Notes: generated by a model not told the origin, from the sequence alone. Positions 48,301 to 59,117 are shown, numbered from the stretch's first letter. The stretch: 64,000 bases of DNA from Capitella teleta (GCA_000328365.1 KB298780.1:187743-251742); one strand, 5' to 3'. Numbers and translations are program-made.

Positions 48301-51300
48301 GGAACAGGGTTCGATTCGGACGAGTTATAAACTTTCCACTCGTAGATGGTCGTGGTGGTTATCAGACAATCCAGTTCAACTTTCACTTCGACTATAACAT
48401 CTTTCGACCGGGGAATCTGTAACAATGAGTTAGATAATAACAACTGGTTAAAAATCTTAGCTCACCTTCTGGTTGTCTTCGCCGAGGATCTCAAGAAGTG
48501 GAGCTCTGCAAATGTCTTCCAGAACGAAGACGTCCAATTCTTTTGTTTGATTGGAGAAGAAATTTGCTGCCACCACGACGACTCTGTAAGCCCCCTTCCT
48601 GGAAGAATGTTCCTATCAAAATATCTCAAGATTAAATCAACTTACTTTGAGAACGTATGACCAGTGACTGCGTGACTGGTGTTCACGACTTCTCCGTCAC
48701 CAAAATCCCACCGATACGTCATGTCACTTCCTTTGAAGTGATACGCTCTGAAACGGATCTCTTGACCAATCACAGTGTCGCCTTCGATTTCGATGGTCAG
48801 CACGGCCGACATAATTTCGACCACGTGAATGGGTTCCACGTCAGAAACAGCCTGACCATTATTGTTGTATGCTGTGACCTTCGCGGTGTAACTGGCATGA
48901 TAAGAACACGATTAACATACAATCTCAATGAACCAAGATCTACACTGACTGGCCGTGTTTCTGATAAGTGTAGAAGATAGATTTAGCTTGCGTGGCTATG
49001 GCAGTTTCACCGAGTTCGAAGTAGTAGTAATCCGCTATGTTATTCTCTGGGGGATCAGGCTTGGCGATGAACTCAACGCTCGATAAATAACGATGAACTG
49101 GCTCAATGACTTGAAGTTCTACCCCTGAGAAAAGAATAGTCAAAACATGGCTGAAACAGTGTTGGAGCATACCTTGGATGACGCTTTGAACTTTGACCAA
49201 GGACCACGTACTCCGGCGTGCAACTCGATTGAACGCCAAGACGCTGACATTGAACACACCGACGCTGGTATAGGTATGCGACACACTCTGACCTGTGGAG
49301 GAATTAACAACGTCAGAAAGGACCATATATGCAAGGGTGAGATGACCACTGACCAGCATTGGTCTTGGTTGTACCGTCGCCCATGTTCCAGTCAAATAAG
49401 ACTTCAATTCCGCCAGTAATTGACACAGAGAACCGGGAGACGTTACCAAAAGCTGTACTGTATATGTCCTTGTCCAGCTGCAATCCTTCGGGAGCACTCT
49501 GGACGCAGAAGTCGAGTTGCGCTGTTCTGTCGCCGAGAGGATTCGACGCTCGGACAAACACAACGAAATCCCCAGCTGATTAAACGAGAATTACACCTGA
49601 CAAGAAGCGTTTACAGCACTCACTGCGCGAATAGGCATGTTGGACAACGGATTTGCTTGTGCTGAAACCCAGGGAGCTGTAGATGCCGACATCAGTGCGA
49701 TTGGTACCGTCGCCAAAGTCATAGTAAAATTTAACATCTGTGCCCTCTTGGGCCCTGTATAAGAAGAATCAATGTCTTTCATGCAGAAACACTGGAGTTA
49801 TAATGAAACCCAGGCAGGGATTGAACCCGTGACTGCCTTGGCCGTAATAGAATCAGCGGACGCACTGAGCCCTTCGTTGCTCGCAAATCAAAGGAATAGA
49901 AGCAAAGCAAACGGAAAACGAATACCACTGACACTGCGAGGAAATTGATTGCTCCAGTGGTCAGGTTTCCTGTTTTGTCTCTGGTCAGCACAGCGCTGGA
50001 CACTGGTTCCCCCTTGCTGGTCAGCGCAGTAATGTCGACGGCTTGAATCGGACGATGGACTAAGAAGCTTAATGATTTGCTGACGACGATGCCGAGACGT
50101 TCGTAGATGGGGCTAGAGATGGCGACGTGGATGGAGTGCATCCCCAGCTCCCGGAGGGACCCAGTCGCCGTGCTTGAACGCGATGAACTGCACGAGGGAG
50201 TTAATGTAATTGCGAAGGAAGAGCAGCTCATACAAACCTGTTCACGGAAATCGGAGAGCTAGAAAACCCCGACGAACCAAACAACCAGTCGAATGTGAGG
50301 TTGTTGCCCGTGGCAACCGTCACAGAGGCTGTGATGATATCACCCAGTCTTACCACATCAGAGGCGGACGTCTCTAGTTGGATTCCGGAGATGGCCTCCT
50401 CGACCGTGATCACGCCTTTGATGGTCTTGGATGACACGGCGTTGGTGACATTGACGCGGATGGGGTATTCGCCGACTTTTGCGTATACGTGTGAGATATT
50501 CAGCGAGTAGTTGCCGGCGATGTCCGGTGTTGGGGCTTGCAGCTCACGGATGGAATCATTACACGAGAAGTGGGCGGAATTGGCATCGCCGAAATCGATG
50601 CTGTAAGAGCGGCAGACGCCCCCCGTCACAACCACAAAAACGGCGCTCGCTTTGCCCAAAATAGTCGGCTCTGTCCGGATGAACATTCGGGTTATGGGGA
50701 ACTGCACGTGCACGAACTTCTTTGCGTGCACGACGCCCGGACCATTGTGCGCCTTCACCGTTAGCGTATACACCCCGGCAGCAAGGAATTCCCGCATCAT
50801 CTGGAACCACAAAGGAGCCGAGATAAAGGGCAGTGTCTCGGGAGGAATCGCGGGGTGTCAGAGAGTCACAGCCTCGCAATCGGACGAACGGTTCCCGGAG
50901 GAAAGACGGAATAAAACAATTGCAGCATGTGAGGAGCGGGAGAGGGAGAAGGAGACGAGGCTCCTCTACCTCCCACAGCCTGCTTCATTAGCGGTGCAGC
51001 CGCTGCCTGAGAATTACATTTCGGCCACTGACCAGCAACAGACACAGCACGCTCAAACGAGCACGTCGCCTTTGGGCCGCGCAAAGGCCCCTTGTACGAT
51101 CAGATTGACCGGGCTATTTATACCCCGTGTCATAATATTATATTGAATGGCCACAAAAAAAGTCAATACACGCAGCGAATTCCCTCAATTTCACGGTCTG
51201 CTGGCCGTGCAAAATGTACTGCGTGCACGCATCGGTGCTTGCATAATGGCTAGTGCATTACCTGCGCTTCAGCGGTCACTTCGGACTTGTGAACACCGGG

Positions 51301-54300
51301 GCCCGAGGCTGTCCAATTGTAGACAATGTCCGATCCTGCGGTCCTCACTGCTTGCCAAGCGTACTGTCTGGCGATGCTGTCGAGAAATTCCATAAATACT
51401 CGACTGAACTGAATCGAAAATTCGATATGAACAAACCTGTGGTTCGTGCCGGCATGGTACCGGACGTTCGGTACCGCTGACGGTCCGTCAATCCGTAGGC
51501 CACTAATGGCTTCTTGTACGGAAACCATCGTTATCACACTGACAGACTCCGAGGTATACGGGTGTTGGTAGATTGCGCGCACGGTGTAAACACCGGCGTG
51601 TGCGTACAGGTGCGAAATCCTTAAAATCATAACAGGTTCACGAGCATGTTCCAATACAGAAATATACTTACTTAAAAGGCCCGGTGCCGTCCCAATGAAT
51701 CGGCGGAGACGTCCGCTCATCCTGGTCGCCGTAGTCCATGTCGATATCGATGTTTTGAGGCACATTCTGCACGAAGCAACGTTACAAATACAACCTTTAT
51801 TTATACATACGCGTATACATACATAAATAATGAAAGGGGTTTGTGATGTGAGCCTCGTAATTCCGGAATGATTAAAGAAGGGATCGGACGAACTCTCCTG
51901 GATTGTAATGTTGGTAGATAATGTCTTGCGATCAACTGTAAACGTAGAGAGAAAAACGTTATAGGCTGGAACCAAAGCTTCATTCAGCGCTGATGGCCCT
52001 CGTCGCATCGACACAACCATGCCGTCTCGTGCAGTTCTCGACTGCTTTAAAACCCCCCTTCCCTCCCTCCACCTGCAAAAGAAGGTACACAAGGAGTAAA
52101 TTGGCTCCCTTTCAACCCTAAATATGAAACGTGGAGCGCAAACGACACAGGCCACTGGCCGCATTTATGCACACGGCATAGCACGGTGATGACGAATGAG
52201 CCTCTCGGGCTGTCTACTCCTAATGCCACATTACGTATACATGCAGGTGAGTGCTTTGATATGCAATGTATAGCGAACAAGGGAATACCTTGATTCTTGG
52301 CCATGACGCTCAGGTTGAAGACTCCGGACAGGGTGAAAATTTTCTTGAGCAGAGGACCACCGGTGTACTCGAGCAGATGTCCGTCCAGTGTCCACTTGTA
52401 GTCCAGGTCAGTCCTGTCCGGCACGACATCTGTGGGCGAGAGATGGCGATCTGCAGGACGCATGCAATCAAGGCAGCAACATGTGCCAGCGACTGATAAG
52501 CACAGGGCTAATGACCACGTCTTTTACCCTTTGCATAAAACCGACGCACAGCCGCGTTGACCCAAAAATATAAGTGAGTCGGAGACGCGGGAATTCAATT
52601 AATGCTGAACATAAAAGCCCAACAATTGCGCCGCAAATGGCGAATTTACGGTCCGCGACAATACCGCTTAATGAGAGTGAAAATATATTTATCTCCATTT
52701 TTTTTTTTCTTCTCACTTTCGATTACTGAAGAGAAAAAGAAGCGTTCGCTTTTGAGACAACTGTCGAATGGCGCGGATGACATGAGCATGAGAGATGGAT
52801 GTCAAATCAAATGGGGTTTTATTAACCGTATGATAAGAGCCCAGAGCTTCATGCAAATGGCCCAGCTTTCATATTTGCCTTATCCCAACCCCTGTCGACC
52901 CGCGTGAAGAGACGAAGTCATCATTTCGCAGAGATACGCCTATAAGTGTATCGCTGCGAAATGATCAACAATCACGTGATCCAAGATGGCGGTGCCCATG
53001 GTGGAGGCCAAAAAAGGCACGAGGTCGCTTGTTATTCAGGAGAGACAAGAGTTGCGAATAAGGCAAGTCGGCAAGGAGAGTCGTGATTGGAATAACACCC
53101 GGGTGGGGCGCCCTGGGGTGGGGAGTAGAGGGAGGGGGGAGGTTGCCAAAATACACCTCCACCAACTCCCGGCCCATCAACATTGCCATTGGCATTGCGT
53201 ATACGTGCATTAACGAAATGCATCGCGGAATGAAGAGTAATATGCAGAATTCAGTGGAGTCCCTGGCAGAAAGGTTGTTGCTATAAATTCCATTTATCGT
53301 AAAACAGGGTTCAATCTCGATGGCTACATTCATGTTCACCTTACACTATAGCACATCCATTGCTAAGATTTACGATCATGCAAGATCACACAAAGGCTGC
53401 TCTAATCAGGGATCCGCGACGATCATCAATCCTCACAACACACACGTGCATTCTAAATGCTAACCACTAAATGCGTATCTGGATAACATCAGGCGAGAGA
53501 ACCGCGACTGCCCATTGCGAGCAAAGCAATAACTGCGGTGTGCAGCATCCGAATATGGCTGCAATAGATCAGGCCGCCGCAGCGGTGGAGGGGGCTATCA
53601 TCGCTCGCAATCGCATATGCGCTGTCATAACGCCGCAGACAATAATGTCCTCAGTGAGATTGGCGCATCTGATAGACGGCGTATTCTGCATACGATCATT
53701 AGATGAGCTGTTTCAGGCCCCCAAAAGGTAATCACGAGCGACTGTTATTGCCCAATGCACCCACGTTAGGATATAAATACACCACATGGATTGATGGTAC
53801 ATACATGTTTATGCATTTTATATCATAGAGTATACTCACCATCGAGCTTGACTGCAAATACTGTGGTATGACCTATCACCGGGGTCAGAGGGTAGGTAGA
53901 CAATGTCATCGCCCCGACCCGGTTCTGCACAACCACGTGGGCTACCCGCTGGATCTCAGATACTTGGTTGTAGGCATAGACAGTGACTGCATGCGAACCA
54001 GCCGTGTTGAATGAGTGTACTTCGGTCACCGAAGTTTGGCCGTTGCCAGAAGATGGCTGGCGGCCATTTCCGAAGTCAAAATCAAAATTGACATGCGAAC
54101 CAGCCGTGACCATGGCATCAACAGTGGTAGATTCTCCTGGACGAGCGGCTCCTGTGACCTTGACTATGAGGTTGGCGACTGGTTCCTGAACGACGATGGG
54201 CTTCTGGGTGTGTGCAATGACGGAATTGTAGTTATTGGTCGCTTCTACCGTAACGTTGTAATCGCCTGCAGCACTGAACGAATGCACAACGGTTGACATG

Positions 54301-57300
54301 AGAGCGGAGTCAGTGATCAGAGTGGAGGTCATGTTGTCCTGGAGATCCCACGAGAAAGTGGGGTGAGATCCGTTGATCAGAACAGCCTGCAAGGTGATGG
54401 CCTCTCCTAGTGTGACGTACCGACTGTTGTCCTTCGGCCCGACGCTTAAACCAGCGATTGGAGCAACAACACGGACGACAACATCGTCTTGGATCCGATT
54501 CAATCCGTTCTCTGCGATGACTGTGATGTTGTACTGGCCGACATTAATAAATGTTACCACAAAAAGGTCATTGCTGAGAGCGGTCCGACTGTGCATGACT
54601 GAATTTGCAGGTTGAAGCATCGGTTGGTTGGCAGCCGCTTGAACTTCCCATGCGAATGTTACATTAGGTGACACGACTGAAAGTTGCGCTGTGAAGTTAA
54701 CGGGCATGTTATTGCTGACCACCGGGTCACAATGCACGGTCAAGCCTTCGAGGGGAGCTTCGATGGTCACTGGCTTCACTGTCGAAGCTTCCAGGGAGAC
54801 ATTGGGTCTTGAGCGGCTGGACACACTGACCGACGACCAGAATGTGCCTTGCTGAGTATGAATATGACCCACCGAGATGACCAATTGGCAGTTATTCTCG
54901 CCGTACTGTTCAGCCAATCTGACCATATCCGAAGCGGGTTGTGTCTCGTCGGTGTCGTTCCCATGGGGACCGATTTCCCACAGGGGAACGACCAAAGGTG
55001 GACTCTCATCGCCATGATTCACCGCCAGGACTTTGTCATGCAGTTCAGTGGTGAACATAATGACACTATACTGGACCATGCTGTGAAATCTGACGGTGGC
55101 GTTACCATGGTAACGCACACGCAGGTCGTCCAGTAGGCGTTGGACTGCAACCTACAAAGACAGTGATACATTATTCATTACCTCCCGCGTATAGCAGCCG
55201 TCATAAGAGTTAGCGTGGTTTTACGAGCACTGCGAGACTGATGCGATAAATCCAAGACGAGGAAACACGCGGCAATGTTAATATCCCCCGAGGGTCATCT
55301 GTCCATCGAGAGGGGCATCAGTCTCGCCCCCCCTCCCTCTGCATGCCGCCTAACTCGACCACCCTCGACATGCGACCGCATTCCTCTCTGCACGCGTTCA
55401 TCTATACGTCGACCCCCACCCCCTCTGCTCTCCCCCCTGCGTGTGTTGCTCTCAGGGGACGTGGTGTTCGCAGTTGGGATTGCATCCACGCACCTTAGGC
55501 ATCCGATTCGGATGCTCATCTATTTAGCAAAGGTGTGTCCTGTGCATGAGCAATGTCCGCGTGTGATTTTGCATCGCTTGCAATCATAATGAGCTAGGTT
55601 CATAAACCTTTCTATGTTATGCTGAGCTGCAACCCGATCCAGCACCATGCATGCAACCCTGATCACAAGGGCGTGAAGCACGTTGTCGGGAGATTAATTA
55701 CCCGGCGGTGCAGGTACGTGAAGCTGTCCGGACCCCGCCCTCGCGTCAGACGAGCGACGCCATGTTTCCTGGCGAGCAAGCGACAGAAAATTGATCACGG
55801 ACTTTTATCTCGCGTTATCTATCGGCACGCAAGAGCACCATCACCGAAAGACGTATTGCAAAGTCAATCAGCGTTTGCAGCCTCGACGCAACGTTCAAAC
55901 GTTCAGTTGCTATAGCTGACCGTTGCTATGGAAACGCTGAAATCGAAGACAAAATGCGTTGGACTGATTCATGTCGGATTTGCCTGACTGCATTCGGCTC
56001 ATGGATCAAGCAAGGCTTTTGTTTCCGACATGACAAGCAGAGCTGAAGCATCGATCCGCGTGCTTCGAATGCATTGTCAAAGTGCGGATTATCGTGACCC
56101 AAGAGTTATAGCCCCCCCCCCCCTCAGCCATACCGTTCCAAACCTCCCTCCCTTCACACTTTGCATTCATGATGGAGCCCTAACATTTACAAGACAGAAG
56201 GCACACTCCGCGTGCAACGTGGCCTACATGTTCCATCCACTCTCTTGTTATTTTAATCTGTTGAAAGTATATCACTATAATTGCAAGCCCTGTCGGCCAA
56301 CCAGTGCATCGGCACAGGAAGACCTTGTCTCAAGGCACTTTCACCTCGTGCATGCGCTAATGTATATACATGTATATACAGCATGTGTACCTGCACAAGC
56401 CCATGCAAACGAACCCTCTCTTTGCGGATCATAGAAAGATGCATACGTCGGCAGATCGAGATGCCCCATTTGAAGTTACACGTTGCTAAAGATGGATATC
56501 CGAATTCGCACCCACACGTGGCAGGGAACTTAATCCTAACGAAATAATCCTAGCGAAAGCAATGGTTCAGAGAGAGTTTAATTACTCCGCCTATACGGTA
56601 TATATCAGTGTACCTTGAAAACAGAGCTGCTTCGGTCAAACATGTATGATTGTATAAGCCTTATACTCAAGTTACTGTGAATGCAATTAAATGCTGAACA
56701 AAACTTCCGCGGTTGGAAGAATTAACCCTTAGTGCGAATACAATCACTATAATTATATACATTTATTAAGAACGTATAATATTGATGCGACCAGAATAGC
56801 CAAGTGCATGTACACACTGTATAATTAATCAGAGGCAGGTGACTTCCAGCTTCTGGTGCCCTATATACGGAAACGGAATGTACCATCAGCAAAGGCACGA
56901 GTTAGTACCCCTAAGTTGCGAGCGGAAATTGTAGAAGTTCTATAAATGAACCGCGCGACTGATGTAAGGAAAGTACAATGCGGAATTGAGTTTTGGTTAT
57001 TTCAATGAGAACACTGGGAAACATATACATGAAGCCCTTATTCTTGAAATTGCATGGCTTAATGGGGGTGCAGGCAGAATGTAAACATTGATTGCCCCTG
57101 AGTGCGGCAAGGTCACGCCGTTAAAGGGATTCTGGGAAGGGGTGAGGAGCGGGATTTGGGAACACGGGAATGGCATCGCTTGAATTAAAAGCTTCGGGTC
57201 AGCGGGGCTGCCACAGTGGAGAGCGAGGTCGTGCTGTTAACAGTCAAATCAGATTAAGGCAACCGCGCCGAATCAATAGCTGAGCTAGCCACGGGGGAAA

Positions 57301-57480
57301 AACATGGCTCCTACTCGAGATGACCAAAATTAGTATTGGCCACAAGAAAACCCCATTGTGTTGCGATTGAAGTTAATCGGTCGCTAATGCGCTCACCACT
57401 CGTAGCGAATCCTGCACTTGGCCGAGATCACTGCTGATGGCCACTGTGACGTCATACTGTCCTTCTTCGAATTCATGAAC
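22753..57480 (-). CDS. PKD1: Polycystin-1 (PKD1 family), 5' end not found; about 57 exons resolved
   Basis: This is a giant membrane receptor/channel. Order on the minus strand: PKD Ig-like repeats, REJ module, GAIN domain with a GPS autoproteolysis site, PLAT/LH2 domain after the first membrane helix, about ten more membrane helices ending in a polycystin channel bundle, then a coiled-coil cytoplasmic tail. In vertebrates such proteins act with PKD2 in cilia. Roughly 12.1 kb of coding sequence (about 4,000 residues; human PKD1 has 4,303) is joined with matching phases at nearly every junction. Problems: N-terminal LRR/WSC-type domains and the true start are not seen; the frame is unresolved at 29480-29713; and a TAG interrupts one REJ exon at 43178-43180. 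PKD1 is favoured over PKD1L by the long PKD array with REJ, but orthology is inferred. Confidence 0.92.
24109..29078 (-). CDS. PKD1: Polycystin exons: PLAT domain and eleven-helix membrane region
   Basis: Exons in transcript order: 28995-29078, 28586-28793, 28421-28533, 28128-28344, 27903-28076, 27724-27843, 27270-27666, 27005-27217, 26807-26948, 26667-26751, 26456-26617, 26113-26399, 25961-26030, 25652-25905, 25479-25598, 25211-25433, 24879-25154, 24596-24826, 24343-24543 and 24109-24291. The first helix (NPVTFSFILAILITYG) precedes a PLAT domain (YLVSLETGFRKGAATTAKV, SRQSFILT, FKCQIWHNN, WYLSRVIVQD). Hydrophobic helices follow, with a long charged loop in 27005-27666. The extracellular polycystin (TOP) domain includes WKWMQGHFTDTMY and FEIPAFGGMTP. 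Exon 24596-24826 holds S5, a pore-helix-like LLALLTGSYDF and S6. Confidence 0.95.
29129..35724 (-). CDS. PKD1: Polycystin exons: end of REJ, GAIN domain and GPS
   Basis: Exons in transcript order: 35601-35724, 33951-34176, 33215-33271, 32874-33098, 32577-32816, 32207-32323, 31993-32150, 29872-29972, then a last exon from about 29500 or 29713 down to 29129. The helical stretch (YEIQQMTSAL, LTSSSLQNAAKLLDVV) is the GAIN subdomain A type. The later beta-rich exons (LSIQDLPDEREINIEIP, NFTSLSSWQPNSL) fit subdomain B. The GPS begins in the last exon with CLYWDQELDDWSSQGC and AHC and is completed by CNHLTSFG in 28995-29078. The spacing of Cys, Trp and HL matches GAIN/GPS modules, so autoproteolysis after HL is expected. 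The acceptor at 32150 is preferred because it gives a 56-nt intron. The joint between 29872 and about 29500 is not resolved. Confidence 0.82.
30793..30934. promoter_or_regulatory. X-box / CRE / X-box cluster in a polycystin intron
   Basis: GTAACCATGGTAAC at 30793-30806 is a perfect palindromic RFX X-box. TGACGTCA at 30834-30841 is a perfect CRE. GTTGCCATGGCTAC at 30921-30934 is a near X-box with one mismatch. RFX factors control ciliary genes in animals, and polycystins are ciliary in vertebrates. Function here is inferred. Confidence 0.45.
31000..31990. other. Polycystin intron interior, no feature seen
   Basis: This is the proximal part of the roughly 2-kb intron between 31993 and 29972. 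No splice-flanked open frame or repeat is recognised. Confidence 0.3.
34177..35600 (-). other. Polycystin intron with long homopolymer T tracts
   Basis: The intron contains T-rich tracts at 34883-34894 and 34975-34993. No gene is seen. Confidence 0.35.
39508..39549. repeat. (TGC)14 trinucleotide microsatellite
   Basis: Forty-two bases of uninterrupted TGC repeat (CAG on the minus strand) lie inside the longest polycystin intron. Confidence 0.97.
39670..39712. repeat. Imperfect (GGA)n purine tract
   Basis: A run of GGA units with a few interruptions. The plus strand is almost entirely purine. Confidence 0.85.
39857..39894. promoter_or_regulatory. CRE plus X-box module in the long polycystin intron
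   Basis: TGACGTCA (39857-39864) is followed 16 bp later by GTCACCATAGCAAC (39881-39894), a full match to the RFX X-box consensus GTNRCC-N2-RGYAAC. The surroundings are CpG-rich, so an internal promoter or enhancer is possible. Confidence 0.45.
41525..45908 (-). CDS. PKD1: Polycystin exons: REJ module with a Thr/Gly-rich insert
   Basis: Exons in transcript order: 45730-45908, 45508-45609, 45240-45347, 45073-45123, 44916-45026, 43009-43245, 42787-42944 and 41525-41654. REJ identity comes from VNILCEQCED, FKVNSSPSRGGCTIRP, then KVFCQEWRDE and PIRYEV, matching the conserved end of the REJ module in PKD1. Between these halves a run of exons encodes a Thr-rich stretch and about 75 residues dominated by Gly and Ser (GGGGRGTSGSSSGG type). 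All five exons from 45609 to 43009 are class 1-1 with lengths divisible by three. Exon 43009-43245 contains an in-frame TAG at 43178-43180, followed in the same frame by good REJ sequence (HIVRLTRVAIQLRDE). Confidence 0.85.
42313..42326. promoter_or_regulatory. RFX X-box-like site
   Basis: GTAGCCATGGCAAC matches the X-box consensus at all constrained positions. It lies in the polycystin intron between 41654 and 42787. A weaker site, GTCACCATGACAAC, is at 41826-41839. Confidence 0.4.
43178..43180 (-). other. In-frame TAG within a polycystin REJ exon
   Basis: The plus strand reads CTA here, giving GAG GTA TAG AAT on the minus strand. The frame is fixed on both sides: upstream by phase 1 from exon 44916-45026, and downstream by conserved REJ sequence and phase into exon 42787-42944. 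No intron of plausible length removes it. Confidence 0.75.
45355..45393. repeat. 39-nt homopolymer A run (T39 on the coding strand)
   Basis: It sits directly upstream, in transcript sense, of the TTTTCTTACAG acceptor of exon 45240-45347. On the minus strand it is an uninterrupted T39 polypyrimidine tract. Confidence 0.95.
46494..46506. promoter_or_regulatory. RFX X-box, palindromic
   Basis: GTTGCCTAGCAAC is a perfect 13-bp X-box with a one-base spacer, in the polycystin intron 45909-47759. The rest of that intron shows no gene. Confidence 0.45.
47760..52429 (-). CDS. PKD1: Polycystin exons: PKD repeat array running into the REJ module
   Basis: Exons in transcript order: 52289-52429, 51823-51935, 51672-51766, 51437-51619, 51262-51376, 50238-50800, 49933-50187, 49624-49754, 49354-49575, 49173-49292, 48950-49124, 48646-48891, 48466-48583, 48207-48416 and 47760-48157. 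PKD signatures recur: YKWTLDG, DMDYGDQDE, SYSIDFGDA, FYYDFGDGT, FDWNMGDGT and TYRWDFGDGE, paired with GxYxV strands. From 48583 downward the sequence changes to REJ type: Cys-bearing strands, then DASLSHDPDYPG with LEYAWRCYEL, the classic REJ DxSxSxDPD and YxWxC block. All junction phases agree. The donor GTCAGT at 49932 is preferred because it alone restores frame. Confidence 0.92.
49790..49905 (-). repeat. tRNA-like SINE fragment in a polycystin intron
   Basis: On the minus strand, a degenerate A-box region (GGCTCAGTGCGTCCGCTGA) is followed by a perfect B box (GGTTCAATCCC; plus 49817-49827). A TCAG..CTGA D-arm can pair, but no complete tRNA cloverleaf forms. It appears to be the head of a SINE family different from the one at 2005. 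Confidence 0.45.
52430..53839 (-). other. 1.4-kb polycystin intron, no gene seen
   Basis: It contains a T tract at 52700-52709 and a GC-rich, purine-rich block near 53100-53145. No supported coding sequence or recognised repeat. Confidence 0.3.
53840..57480 (-). CDS. PKD1: Polycystin exons: upstream PKD repeats (57397-57480, 53840-55151)
   Basis: Exon 57397-57480 (28 codons, phase 0-0) is the second half of a PKD fold (VHEFEEGQYDVTV). It follows a pyrimidine-rich CATTCACAG acceptor, so the first half must lie in an exon I could not find upstream. Exon 53840-55151 is 1312 nt, far longer than its neighbours. It carries a linker domain followed by about three to four PKD repeats, with signatures such as FINVGQYNITVIAENG, HSFSAAGDYNVTVEATN, VNFDFDFGNG and HSFNTAGSHAVTVYAYN, and many N-glycosylation sequons. 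It ends at phase 1, joining LDD at the next exon. PKD repeats mediate extracellular adhesion and mechanical extension. Confidence 0.93.
55152..57396 (-). other. 2.2-kb polycystin intron, no gene seen
   Basis: It contains a C-run at about 56111-56121 and a weak X-box-like GTTGCTATGGAAAC at 55923-55936. No splice-flanked coding sequence is recognised. Confidence 0.3.
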
Positions 57481-57970
57481 CTGTGAATGAGAGATACAAA
57501 ATAAATGTCTATACTGCAAACCGAGACGCAGACGTCCGAAAGAGCAGACAGCGACTGGAGGAGAGTGGGACCTACAGTTGGGGAAAATCGGCTGAAAAGC
57601 CCGCAGTCGACCTGTGTGGCCCAATCTACTGAGTGAAATTGGACATTTCCTCTTTTCAATCTCGTTGTATTTGGACAAGTGACAAGTCATTTGAGAGGGA
57701 GGCATCCCCCCTCTCTTCCCCTCTGTTAGTTCGCGCAATGGAGAAGGTGTGGGGCCAGATACACGGCACCATAGTCCGCGAGGAATCGTATGTAAATGCG
57801 CTGATTGGCAGAAAAATTCCCGACACAAGAGGGCCGGGGAGCGACGGCCCGTCGAAATGCCATGCGGCCCCTTCGCCGGCCGCGCCGAACAAACAGCGCG
57901 CATTGAGGACCAGAGCACGCACCGGGCGCCTCGCAGCGAGACAGGAAGTTCATCAGCCACGGCAAATAGC

Positions 57971-57984
57971 GTCACCATGGCAAC
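57971..57984. promoter_or_regulatory. RFX X-box-like site upstream of the last resolved polycystin exon
   Basis: GTCACCATGGCAAC is a full X-box consensus match about 490 bp upstream, in transcript sense, of exon 57397-57480. An ATG embedded in it (57978-57976, minus) opens a frame that runs straight into that exon, but the exon has its own strong acceptor. Confidence 0.4.
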
Positions 57985-58099
57985 GAAATGGCGACTTCCT
58001 ACTTTTCGTAAGCGATTTGCGTCCGACCGACGAATTTCATGACACTTTAAGACGGAGAAAAATTCCCTGCATGTCTATAATCAGCAGGATAAATTGATT

Positions 58100-59100
58100 A
58101 TCCATTCTCGTCACTTTTCGTCTTATTCCTAGTTGATTTAGACCACGAAAGGGAAATCAGTGAGACTGAATATACGTGACGAGTTTTTTGCTTTAATAAA
58201 TCCACCCGTAAGCGCCCTCCATCTGATGGATCACCGAGTCACCTACTCAAAAATACAAACTGCGTCCTCAAAATATTGTGTTCATTCTCATTTCTGCTGA
58301 TTCAATCCAGAATCTTGAGCTATCATGAACGGGGGCACCTGGTCGTGCATTTCGACCGTGCCTTATTAGCAGATTCATCTCACGATCTGAACATTTCCTC
58401 TCGGAGTCAATTGCTTTCTTACTTACCCAACACGCATGCGCCTGATCGAAGTGATAGCCGAGACAAATGGCTGATGGTCACCGATAGGGCAAGGACCTCT
58501 GGAGACTAGGGTCATTTGCAGCGGACTGCATTGATCTTGCGAGCATGGATTGGCACTCGCAGAAGATGGCGTTGAGAGTCTTCAGCTCTTGTGAAAGAAC
58601 ATCTTGTCTGAATGCTTTAGATTGGTGCTGCACAAAAGCGAGTTGTGTTCAATCGAGAGAAACCTTTTGGCAACCATGTTGTTCTACCACTTTGATATTT
58701 AGACCTATACATGTATACACAAGAATGCACAATATATAAAACATAATGAAGATCTGTGAGGGTGCGATTGGCTATATGCAAGCCATACGGATGACTTGAA
58801 AGTTCAAATGTACAATGTATACTTCCTATTAAAAGAGGAATAAATGTGATATTAACCCTTTATTCGCAAAATAACATTCACAATTAATTTTTTAAAGTTA
58901 AACACAAAGTTCAACCTGTGAATTTTTGTCTTGTTCTCATTGGATTACAACTATTAATAATCTACTCGTTACACTTTATTCACACTTTCAAATACTATTA
59001 ATCGCATTACATATATAATTATTGTACTTGAACAATTGCGCATGCAGTATGAAGAAACGTAACACGAAGGACGTGACCACCACCATCATCAGCATTCAGG
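58100..59100. other. No feature seen
   Basis: AT-rich sequence with minus-strand AATAAA candidates near 58858 and 58975. A GTAAGT donor-like site on the minus strand near 58430 has no convincing exon attached. Confidence 0.25.
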
Positions 59101-59117
59101 CGACCTCCGTGAGGCGT

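Noticed and set aside
49801-49870. A functional tRNA gene on the minus strand
   Set aside because: The B box and a D-arm are present, but no acceptor stem or anticodon arm pairs, so it is treated as a SINE head.
57397-57978. 201-residue minus-strand ORF starting at ATG 57978 as the first exon of polycystin-1
   Set aside because: Exon 57397-57480 has its own pyrimidine-rich CAG acceptor, and only that part looks like a PKD domain. The upstream translation is Arg/Cys/Pro-rich and not protein-like.
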